DNA of 5,154 nt from Deltaproteobacteria bacterium (GCA_015489145.1 WGAH01000016.1:1-5154); one strand, 5' to 3'. Numbered from the stretch's first letter, positions 1 to 5,079 are shown. Program-made: numbers and translations. The notes: a model not told the origin generated them from the letters alone.

Positions 1-1088
1 CCCCCCACCTCGTTCACCGCCGCGATCCCCGACTGGGCGAAGAGCTGCACCCGGGTGTTGCCCCGGCCGCGGGTCTCGATGACGTTGCCCCGCAGGTACT
101 GCCCCAGGTAGCGCCGCCGCTCGCCCGAGGCGTCCTCGAAGGCGTCGCTCACCCCCGCCGACCAGGCGGTGCTCGTCGTCGCCCGCGGCTGCCAGAGCCA
201 GTCCGTGCCCGCGCTGGCCTCCCCCGACTCCAGGTCGTCGTAGGCCCCGCGGTTGACCCGGTAGAACAGGTTGCCGTTCACCTCGGGGCGGGGCCGCCAC
301 AACACGAGGCCCTCGCTGTTCTGCATGTCGAGGCGCGAGGTCTCGTCGCCGAGGGTCGACCGGAAGGTGCGGGACTGGCCCCGCACGAGCACCTCGGTGG
401 CCGGGTCGAGGCGGTACTGCCCGTAGACCGAGGCGGTGTCGTAGTCCCGGCGCGTCTCCTTGCCGGGGCGGGCGAAGCTCCGCCGGGTGAAGTCCGCGGT
501 GGCCACCAGGCCCTTGCGGACGTGGACGAGGTCGCCGGAAACGTCGGAACTCCGCGTGTAGTCGGTGCTGTCCCCGTCCGAGGTCCAGGTCTCCTCGAAG
601 AAGCCGGTGGACTGCACGCGGGGCACGAAGCGGGAGACCAGCGCCGCGCTGTAGCCCGCCGAGTTGGTCGTGACCCGGTAGGTGGGCACCTCGGCCTGCC
701 AGGCGTCGAGGGTCTGGCGGTGCGCGTAGAGGTTGACGGGCACGTCCCCGTCCTTCCAGAAGTCCAGCTCGGCGTCGTAGCGGTAGCCCCAGGTGTCCAG
801 CCAGCGGCTGTCGGACTCGTAGAGCCGGTGGTCGAGGGCGAAGCCCAGGTGGTAGGCCGCCAGCGCCCGGTCGAAGATGAACGAGTCCAGCGCGGCCTGC
901 AGCGACTGCTCGTAGACGGCCTGCTCGGTGCTGCCCCACTCGGTCTCGTCGAAGTAGCTGCGGTAGCCGCCGAAGCCGTCGAGGGTGACCACCCCGGGGC
1001 CCGCCCGGGCCACACCGCCCCGGACGAGGAGGAGTCCCAGGACTCCTCCCGTGAGGGCCATCCGCGAGGCGGGGCGGGCATGGGGCAT
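1..1088 (-). CDS. Probable outer-membrane beta-barrel protein, 3' end beyond the window (partial)
   Basis: The reading frame is open from ATG 1088 to the left edge, giving 362 codons with no stop, so the C-terminus is missing. An in-frame TAA lies a short way upstream, which leaves ATG 1088 or the internal ATG 1061 as starts. I chose 1088: it has a GAGG stretch about 12 bases upstream and supplies Arg5 and Arg9 to the signal peptide. The signal peptide runs to about residue 29, with hydrophobic core VLGLLLV and an ARA/G cleavage site. The mature part has no CxxCH motif. It shows many short stretches alternating polar with aromatic or aliphatic residues (for example YLGQYLRGNVIETRG and TRVQLFAQSGI) and many Asp, Gly, Ser and Thr turns, as in outer-membrane beta-barrels. 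I do not recognise the family. Beside two multiheme cytochromes, a porin of a porin-cytochrome conduit is plausible but unproven. A soluble all-beta exported protein is the alternative. Confidence 0.72.
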   Translation of the reverse strand, partial: MPHARPASRMALTGGVLGLLLVRGGVARAGPGVVTLDGFGGYRSYFDETEWGSTEQAVYEQSLQAALDSFIFDRALAAYHLGFALDHRLYESDSRWLDTWGYRYDAELDFWKDGDVPVNLYAHRQTLDAWQAEVPTYRVTTNSAGYSAALVSRFVPRVQSTGFFEETWTSDGDSTDYTRSSDVSGDLVHVRKGLVATADFTRRSFARPGKETRRDYDTASVYGQYRLDPATEVLVRGQSRTFRSTLGDETSRLDMQNSEGLVLWRPRPEVNGNLFYRVNRGAYDDLESGEASAGTDWLWQPRATTSTAWSAGVSDAFEDASGERRRYLGQYLRGNVIETRGRGNTRVQLFAQSGIAAVNEVG

Positions 1089-1089
1089 G

Positions 1090-1105
1090 CGAGGGGAACC
1101 CCTCG
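1090..1105. repeat. 7-bp inverted repeat just before the beta-barrel start codon
   Basis: CGAGGGG and CCCCTCG face each other across a 2-base AA centre, directly next to ATG 1088. On the minus-strand transcript the left arm contains the only Shine-Dalgarno-like GAGG, so pairing would hide the ribosome site. A 2-base loop is too tight for a full RNA hairpin, so a few bases would have to open. It could equally be a protein-binding palindrome or chance in GC-rich DNA. Confidence 0.35.
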
Positions 1106-1214
1106 GTGTCGGGTCGGCGCATCCTTAGCCGACTGAACCCGAATCCTCCCACCCGTGAGAAAGGCCGGGAACCGGGCCGCCGACCGGGTCCGGGACGGCC
1201 GCGAGCCGCCGAGA

Positions 1215-1260
1215 AGGCCGAAAGACAGGAAGGCCCGCTCGCCCGGGGGGCGAGCGGGCC
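1215..1260 (-). terminator. Intrinsic terminator after the tetraheme cytochrome gene
   Basis: A perfect 12-bp stem (1232-1243 with 1249-1260, arms GGCCCGCTCGCC and GGCGAGCGGGCC) closes a 5-base loop. It starts 16 bases after the TAG stop of the tetraheme gene. On the minus strand it is followed by TTCCTGTCTTTC, a broken but T-rich tail. Position, stem strength and tail all fit a rho-independent terminator that separates the tetraheme transcript from the beta-barrel gene. Because the T-tract is interrupted, termination may be partial. Confidence 0.75.
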
Positions 1261-1276
1261 GGATCGTCCTTCGCGT

Positions 1277-1948
1277 CTACTTGATGTGGCAGGTCAGGCA
1301 GAGGGCGCTGCCGGTGTTGCTCAGGCGCAGGAACGGCTCGTAGGTGTTGTCGTGCGGGTTGTGGCAGGAGCCGCACTCGACCTGGTCGCCGCCGGTGCCG
1401 TAGAGGCTGAGGCCGGCCGCGGTCACCGAGGTGGCCGAGTTGAAGGCCGAGTCCATCGTGGTGTCGTAGGTGACGGAGACCGGGTGGTCGTCCGAGAGGT
1501 CCTGGCTGATGTAGGCGTTGCTGGTGGAGGGCATCTTGTTGACGTTGCCGTTCCAGGTCCAGCCGCGCGCCCAGGCGTTGCCGTTGTAGTCGCCGGCGCC
1601 GGGGCCGTTGTAGAGGTTGTCGAAGGCCACCGTGCCGTCGTGGCAGGACAGGCAGGCGAGGCTGACGCCCTGCGGCTGGCTGGCGATGGTCATGTCGATG
1701 GTGTTCGAGCTGTACATCGTGTAGCCGGAGGTGGTGACCGACCGGTTCCACAGGGCGACGCCGATCCCCGCCTTGTCGCCGTGGTGCGGCGTGTGGCAGA
1801 AGACGCAGACCTCGTCGGTGCTCGTGGTGTAGATGTCGTTGCCGACGCTGGCGCCGGAGGACGACAGGTTGTGCGGCGTGTTGGACACGTTGTCGGCCGC
1901 GTGGGCGGTGCCGAGCGCGACCAGGGCGATGGAGAGGGCCGAGAGCAT
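1277..1948 (-). CDS. Tetraheme c-type cytochrome, exported, OmcE-like in size and heme number
   Basis: This 223-residue protein has four CxxCH heme sites at residues 48-52 (CVFCH), 99-103 (CLSCH), 192-196 (CGSCH) and 217-221 (CLTCH); the last ends two residues before the C-terminus. Start ATG 1948 is fixed by AAGGAG seven bases upstream. A short signal peptide ends at AHA17/A18, so the heme sites would face the periplasm or outside. Five other histidines (26, 55, 56, 155, 199) are enough to give all four hemes a second axial ligand. The pattern HNLSS...EVCVFCHTPHH...ALWNR...CLSCHDGT...DDHPVS...CxSCHNPH...FLR...ALCLTCH matches a recurrent family of small secreted cytochromes from metal-reducing and sulfate-reducing bacteria. 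Geobacter OmcE, which polymerises into heme filaments, has a similar size and heme count; membership in that group is inferred. Flanked by its own promoter candidate and terminator. Confidence 0.93.
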   Translation of the reverse strand: MLSALSIALVALGTAHAADNVSNTPHNLSSSGASVGNDIYTTSTDEVCVFCHTPHHGDKAGIGVALWNRSVTTSGYTMYSSNTIDMTIASQPQGVSLACLSCHDGTVAFDNLYNGPGAGDYNGNAWARGWTWNGNVNKMPSTSNAYISQDLSDDHPVSVTYDTTMDSAFNSATSVTAAGLSLYGTGGDQVECGSCHNPHDNTYEPFLRLSNTGSALCLTCHIK

Positions 1949-1955
1949 GGTTTCG

Positions 1956-1961
1956 CTCCTT
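1956..1961 (-). promoter_or_regulatory. Strong Shine-Dalgarno (AAGGAG) of the tetraheme gene
   Basis: AAGGAG lies seven bases before ATG 1948. It settles the start against an in-frame GTG at 2023, which has no such site and would add 25 arginine-rich residues. The perfect match suggests high translation of this small cytochrome. Confidence 0.85.
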
Positions 1962-1965
1962 GCGT

Positions 1966-1997
1966 GTAGACCTTGGTGACGGGTTGTGCGGTAGACC
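1966..1997. repeat. Two direct copies of GTAGACC, 25 bases apart, in the tetraheme leader
   Basis: Plus-strand GTAGACC occurs at 1966-1972 and 1991-1997, each preceded by a TGCG-like stretch. Both fall between the predicted start of transcription and the ribosome site. They could be a repeated regulator or RNA-binding site. Seven bases is short enough for chance. Confidence 0.25.
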
Positions 1998-2033
1998 GTA
2001 CGCCGGGACGCCGGCTCAGGCACCCCGTACTAT

Positions 2034-2049
2034 TGCACATCCCGGGCCA
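2034..2049 (-). promoter_or_regulatory. Candidate sigma-54 (RpoN) -24/-12 promoter for the tetraheme gene
   Basis: Read on the minus strand the site is TGGCCCG-GGAT-GTGCA. Against the sigma-54 consensus TGGCACG-N4-TTGCA it keeps the essential GG and GC pairs at the right spacing and differs at two positions. Transcription would begin near 2023, leaving a leader of about 75 bases before ATG 1948. Sigma-54 control would require an activator ATPase bound upstream, and a palindrome at 2086-2097 is a candidate site. No convincing sigma-70 pair was seen in this spacer. By-eye matches of this kind can arise by chance, so it is a good candidate and not proof. Confidence 0.5.
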
Positions 2050-2085
2050 TCGGCGGGCGCGGACGGGGGCTCCGAACGTTCCCGA

Positions 2086-2097
2086 TGATCGCGATCA
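2086..2097. promoter_or_regulatory. Perfect 12-bp palindrome TGATCGCGATCA, possible activator site
   Basis: TGATCGCGATCA is self-complementary over all 12 bases. It lies about 63-74 bases upstream of the predicted transcription start of the tetraheme gene, where a dimeric activator or repressor could bind. A related 8-bp palindrome GAACGTTC sits at 2074-2081 between it and the promoter. The bound protein is unknown. Confidence 0.4.
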
Positions 2098-2113
2098 GGA
2101 AGCGATCGGCCGC

Positions 2114-2152
2114 AATAAAGGGCCTCGCGGGCGGCCTCCCGACCCGCGGCCC
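2114..2152 (-). terminator. Hairpin with TTTATT tail in the NHL-tetraheme spacer
   Basis: On the minus strand GGGCCGCGGG pairs with CCCGC-GA-GGCCC (ten pairs, a 2-base bulge and an 11-base loop), followed at once by TTTATT. This is the best terminator-like T-tail in the spacer. It lies about 270 bases after the NHL gene stop and about 70 bases upstream of the predicted sigma-54 site, so it would insulate the tetraheme promoter from read-through. Confidence 0.5.
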
Positions 2153-2309
2153 GCAAAAGCGACCGTCCAAGGCATGACCCGGACGATCCGCCGATCTCGC
2201 GTGCGCTGACCCCGGCGCGAGCGGCGCGAAAGCCCGACGCTGAGTCGACAACTTGACTTGCGGTCGAGAACGAGAACCATCGCCCGACTCGCGGTCGAAA
2301 CCTTCCGCC

Positions 2310-2350
2310 TGTGCGGGTTCCCACACCGTCCCTGTGTGGGAATCCGCACA
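2310..2350. repeat. Long inverted repeat: 17-bp stem, 7-base loop
   Basis: Arms 2310-2326 and 2334-2350 pair over 17 positions with a single discordant position. That position is G-U in plus-strand RNA but a C-A mismatch in minus-strand RNA, so the structure is slightly more stable on the plus strand. It is the longest inverted repeat in the window. It sits about 75 bases after the NHL stop with no T-tract on either side, so it could be an mRNA 3'-end stabiliser, part of a bipartite terminator, or a copy of a dispersed REP-like palindrome. Confidence 0.6.
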
Positions 2351-2366
2351 CCCCCCGAAGCGCGAA

Positions 2367-2398
2367 GGTCCCGCGCCCCCGGGCGGGGACGCGGGACC
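2367..2398 (-). terminator. GC-rich hairpin just after the NHL lipoprotein gene
   Basis: GGTCCCGCG (2367-2375) pairs with CGCGGGACC (2390-2398), and inside it CCCC (2376-2379) pairs with GGGG (2385-2388). It begins 25 bases after the TGA stop of the NHL gene, the usual place for a terminator. The minus-strand sequence beyond it (TTCGCGCTTCGG) has few Ts, so it may end transcription weakly or mainly protect the mRNA end. Confidence 0.5.
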
Positions 2399-2423
2399 CG
2401 ACGGGCCGGCGGAGCGGGTGGGC

Positions 2424-3530
2424 TCAGCCGGAGCGCCCGGCGTCGGTCTCGGCGGAGGTCGGCGGCTCCCGCCCCTCCGGCGGGCCGAGGTACCGGTACC
2501 AGTTGACCCGCCAGTTGTACTGGCTCACCACGAACACGTCGCCCTCGGGGGTGATCGTCATGCCCGCCGGGAGCCAGAGCTGCCCGGGACCGTTGCCCAC
2601 GCCGCCGAAGAAGACGAGGAGGCGGCCCTCGCCGTCGAAGACCTGCACGTTGCTGAAGGCCGCGTCCACCACGTAGACGTTGTCGTCGGCGTCGACGGCG
2701 ATGCCCTTGGGGCGCGCGAAGCAGCCGAAGCTGTCGCAGTTCTTGCCCCAGTGCCGCAGGTAGTTGCCGTCCTCGTCGAAGACCTGGACGCGGAAGTTGA
2801 AGGTGTCGACCACGTAGATCTCGCCCTTCGAGTTCATGGCGAGGTTGGTGGGGAAGTTGAACTGACCGGGCTCGGGCCCGCGGCTGCCGATGGTGCGGAC
2901 GTGATCGCCCCCGACGCCGAAGACCTCGATGACGTGCCGGCCGGTGTCGACCACCCACAGCTCGTTGCGGTCGGGCACGACGAGGACGCCCACGGGCCGG
3001 GCGAGGAGGCCGCCGCCGTAGGTCCGCACGAACTCGAGGTTCTCGTCGTACTCGAAGACGCGGGCGAGCTTGGCGTCGCCGACGAAGATGTGGCCCTGGG
3101 CGTCGGTGGTCACCCCGGTGGGCTTCTGCAGGGCGCCCTGCCCCTTGTTGCCGAGGAACTGGAAGCGCTTGTGCGGCCGGTCGAAGACCAGCACCGATCC
3201 CCAGCCGGTGTCGGTGACCAGCACCCGGCCGGACGGGTCCACGGCGACGGCGTAGGGCTTCTTGAAGTGCACGAGGTCGCGGGCGCCGACGAGCTGGATC
3301 AGGAAACGCTTGATCGCGCCCGGCCGTTCGGCCCAGCGGGAGGTGGCGATGTGGCCTTCCCACTTGTAGACCGGCACCTCGGGCGGAGGCGGCCAGTAGA
3401 TCTGCTCCGGGGTGAATTCCGGCGCCTTCTTCTTGCAGCCGAGGAGGACCAGGAGGCTGAGGACCAGGAGGCTGGGGACGAGGCGACGCAGGAGCGGGCC
3501 GCGCCGGAGACCTGGGGCACGAAGGGACAT
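2424..3530 (-). CDS. NHL-repeat six-bladed beta-propeller lipoprotein
   Basis: This is a 368-residue exported lipoprotein. ATG 3530 is supported by GGAG eight bases upstream and by the signal that follows: Arg9, Arg10, Arg15 and Arg16, a Leu/Val core, and lipobox LLGC with the lipidated cysteine at 32. The next residues are Lys, not Asp, which by the E. coli Lol rule predicts the outer membrane. A linker (YWPPPPEVP, residues 45-53) is followed by six NHL-type units (P-x-G-V/I-A..D....I-Y-V-V-D-T...R-V-x-V-F) at roughly 90-116, 136-161, 178-204, 226-251, 273-298 and 320-345, enough for a closed six-bladed propeller. Cys265 and Cys270 sit in one loop and could form a disulfide. There is no CxxCH. 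Such propellers recur beside multiheme cytochrome genes; a scaffold or assembly role is inferred, since NHL domains mostly bind partners. Confidence 0.93.
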   Translation of the reverse strand: MSLRAPGLRRGPLLRRLVPSLLVLSLLVLLGCKKKAPEFTPEQIYWPPPPEVPVYKWEGHIATSRWAERPGAIKRFLIQLVGARDLVHFKKPYAVAVDPSGRVLVTDTGWGSVLVFDRPHKRFQFLGNKGQGALQKPTGVTTDAQGHIFVGDAKLARVFEYDENLEFVRTYGGGLLARPVGVLVVPDRNELWVVDTGRHVIEVFGVGGDHVRTIGSRGPEPGQFNFPTNLAMNSKGEIYVVDTFNFRVQVFDEDGNYLRHWGKNCDSFGCFARPKGIAVDADDNVYVVDAAFSNVQVFDGEGRLLVFFGGVGNGPGQLWLPAGMTITPEGDVFVVSQYNWRVNWYRYLGPPEGREPPTSAETDAGRSG

Positions 3531-3548
3531 CCTGGAGACTCCGCGAGT

Positions 3549-3579
3549 GGGGGCCGAACGGCGGTCGGGGGCCGAACGG
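3549..3579. repeat. 13-bp direct repeat upstream of the NHL gene
   Basis: GGGGGCCGAACGG occurs at 3549-3561 and 3567-3579, a period of 18 bases with a 5-base spacer. It ends about 20 bases before the NHL start codon. Two exact copies at nearly two helical turns would suit a regulator binding one face of the DNA. The core CCGAACG also occurs at 2072-2078, near the tetraheme promoter, which may be coincidence. Confidence 0.45.
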
Positions 3580-3632
3580 GATGAGACGGGACGGACGGAG
3601 GGTCCACGCGGTGCTCGCCTAATCGCCCCGCC

Positions 3633-3654
3633 GGGCCGCGGCAGCCGCCGGCCC
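3633..3654 (-). terminator. Weak GC hairpin after the 17-heme cytochrome gene
   Basis: GGGCC-GCGG pairs with CCGC-GGCCC around a CAG loop (nine pairs, one bulged base), 28 bases past the TGA stop. There is no T-tract. It may slow polymerase or stabilise the upstream message, but read-through into the NHL gene is likely. Confidence 0.3.
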
Positions 3655-3682
3655 CCCCGGCGCGCTGATCCGGCGCACGGGA

Positions 3683-5020
3683 TCACAGGGCGCTGTGGCA
3701 TTCGCGGCACAGCTCGATGCGGCGGCTCGCCCGGTACCAGAGCTTCGGGTGGTCGCCGCCGTGGGGATCGTGGCAGGACGTGCACGAGAGCTCGCGGCCC
3801 GGCCGGGTGGGGTCCTTCTTGCCGCCGGTGGGGTGGCCGCTCCCCGCCGCGCCGGTGGTGACGTGGTAGCCGTCGTCGTAGCCCTCGTGGCACCGGGTGC
3901 AGGTGCCGGTGATCGAGGCGCGCAGCAGGAAGGAGGGCGCGTCCGAGCCGTGGGGGTCGTGGCAGGCCGTGCAGCCGTAGGCGACGACGGCGCCGTGCCG
4001 CACCTTCGCCTCCGGCCGGTACTGGTCGGGGTGGCAGCCGCCGCAGGTGAGGTTCACCGTGGTGTAGAGGTTCTGCGGCTGCGTGGAGCCGTGGGGGTCG
4101 TGGCAGATCGTGCAGCGTCCCGCCGCCACCGGCGGGTGGGCCTGGGCGCGTCCGGTGACGTCGTCGTAGTGGCAGCGGAAGCAGGTGCCGTCGATGGGGT
4201 CGGTGTAGAGCTTGCGGTCGTGGTCGGAGCCGTGGGGGTTGTGGCACTCGCCGCACTGGCCGAGCTTGACGGCGGCGTGCACCTGGGGACGGTCGTCCTT
4301 GGCCGGGTGGCAGCCCTTGCAGACCTCGCCGCCGGGCTTGACGAGGTTCCACTCCTGGTCGGAGCCGTGGGGCGCGTGGCAGAACAGGCACATGCCGCCG
4401 GCCGCCGGCATGTGGGTGACCTTCTTGTCGGTGGAGGCCTCGTCGGGGTGGCAGTCGGCGCAGGCCGCCGCCGGGCTGTCGCCCTTGAGCAGGTGAGCCT
4501 GCTCCGAGCCGTGGGGATCGTGGCAGCCGTAGCACTTGCCGAGCTTCACGGCGGTGTGGGTGTAGAGGTGGTCGTCCTTGCGGCCGTGGCAGCCGACGCA
4601 GGGTTCGTCTTCGGTGGCGCCCTTGAGGTAGGGCCCCTTCTTGTCGGTGGAGTGGGGGTCGTGGCAGCTCGTGCACATCCCGCCCATGTAGGGGAGGTGC
4701 GGGTAGGCCGGCTGCTCGATCGGGTGGCAACCCTTGCAGGTGGCATCGCTGGCGGGAGCCAGGGGGACGTGGAAGCCGCTCGCCGGCTCGTCGGTGGGCG
4801 GGTGGCAGGCGTAGCAGCCCTTGAGCGCCGGCGGGACGTGGCCGGAGGCGCCGAAGCCGGCGTGACACTGGCCGCAATCGCGTTTGTCGATGCCGCCGGG
4901 CCCCTCGTCGGCCGGGGCGTCCTGGGCCCGCGCCGCCGGCTCGAGAACCGGGACGAGGCGCCAGCCCAGCACGAGCAGGCACCCGAGCGAGGCGACCAGG
5001 GACCAGCGTTGCCCGCGCAC
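3683..5020 (-). CDS. 17-heme c-type cytochrome with tandem doubled-CxxCH repeats
   Basis: This 445-residue exported protein carries 17 CxxCH heme sites, from CGQCH at residue 49 to CRECH at 438, three residues before the C-terminus: about one heme per 24 residues of mature chain. Start is GTG 5020, with GAGGTGA ending four bases upstream. A Sec-type signal peptide ends at ARA32/Q33. After three N-terminal hemes come seven units of about 47 residues, each pairing a CxxCHDPHGS-type motif with a CxxCHPd-type motif, as in the doubled-CxxCH (cytochrome c3-like) family. Twenty-one further histidines suffice for bis-histidine ligation of every heme. The size suggests a long heme chain for moving electrons across the periplasm or at the outer surface. 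No terminal-reductase motif is visible, so oxidation of a substrate is not indicated. The NHL lipoprotein follows 152 bases downstream and may be co-transcribed. Confidence 0.95.
   Translation of the reverse strand: MRGQRWSLVASLGCLLVLGWRLVPVLEPAARAQDAPADEGPGGIDKRDCGQCHAGFGASGHVPPALKGCYACHPPTDEPASGFHVPLAPASDATCKGCHPIEQPAYPHLPYMGGMCTSCHDPHSTDKKGPYLKGATEDEPCVGCHGRKDDHLYTHTAVKLGKCYGCHDPHGSEQAHLLKGDSPAAACADCHPDEASTDKKVTHMPAAGGMCLFCHAPHGSDQEWNLVKPGGEVCKGCHPAKDDRPQVHAAVKLGQCGECHNPHGSDHDRKLYTDPIDGTCFRCHYDDVTGRAQAHPPVAAGRCTICHDPHGSTQPQNLYTTVNLTCGGCHPDQYRPEAKVRHGAVVAYGCTACHDPHGSDAPSFLLRASITGTCTRCHEGYDDGYHVTTGAAGSGHPTGGKKDPTRPGRELSCTSCHDPHGGDHPKLWYRASRRIELCRECHSAL
3761..4666 (-). repeat. Seven-copy coding repeat encoding CHDPHG/CHAPHG heme modules
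   Basis: The plus-strand motif GTGGGG(A/G)TCGTGGCA or a close variant starts at 3761, 3950, 4091, 4232, 4367, 4511 and 4652. The steps are 189, 141, 141, 135, 144 and 141 bases, all multiples of three, so this is an in-frame internal repeat of about 47 codons inside the 17-heme gene. The 189-base step marks an insertion of about 16 codons in the last unit, around the GHPTGGKKDPTRPG segment. It indicates growth of the gene by duplication of a di-heme module. Confidence 0.85.
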
Positions 5021-5024
5021 GCGC

Positions 5025-5031
5025 TCACCTC
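5025..5031 (-). promoter_or_regulatory. Shine-Dalgarno GAGGTGA of the 17-heme gene
   Basis: GAGGTGA matches the 16S tail well, with the GAGG core seven bases before the start. It is what makes GTG 5020 the preferred start and compensates for the non-ATG codon. Confidence 0.75.
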
Positions 5032-5041
5032 ACCGCCGTTT

Positions 5042-5079
5042 CGTCCGCCGGTCGAAACCCGAACCGGGCCCGGCGGACG
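5042..5079 (-). promoter_or_regulatory. 10-bp hairpin in the leader of the 17-heme gene
   Basis: CGTCCGCCGG (5042-5051) pairs perfectly with CCGGCGGACG (5070-5079), with an inner CCCG-AAC-CGGG hairpin nested in the loop. It ends 21 bases before the start codon, next to the ribosome site. It could be a leader control structure, or the terminator of a gene lying beyond the right edge. The minus-strand sequence after it (AAACGGCGG) has no T-tract, which favours a leader role. Confidence 0.4.

Noticed and set aside
278..1081. 267-codon minus-strand frame starting at 1081
   Set aside because: Its product is dominated by Ser, Arg, Pro and Thr. It lies in a different frame over the beta-barrel gene, which has a clear signal peptide and strand pattern.
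1155..1343. Small plus-strand frame over the terminator region
   Set aside because: It overlaps the terminator and the end of the tetraheme gene, has no ribosome site and has an Arg-rich composition typical of chance frames here.
2253..3584. Long plus-strand frame opposite the NHL gene
   Set aside because: Antisense of the propeller coding region, rich in Val, Asp and Ala, with no recognisable domain and no ribosome site.
3761..4666. Evenly spaced repeats that might suggest a CRISPR array
   Set aside because: The spacing is a multiple of three and far too long for CRISPR. The repeats encode conserved heme motifs in a single open frame.
2424..4982. Uninterrupted 852-codon frame running through both the 17-heme and NHL genes
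   Set aside because: Only the last 368 codons (from ATG 3530) are real. The rest is an Arg/Pro/Leu-rich frame over the well-supported 17-heme gene, as expected in GC-rich DNA where stops are rare. It has no domain signal.
4970..5020. Possible lipobox (SLGC, cysteine 14) in the 17-heme protein
   Set aside because: The cysteine is too close to the N-terminus and falls inside the hydrophobic core, and the -3 residue is Ser. A later ARA/Q cleavage site fits an ordinary secreted protein better.
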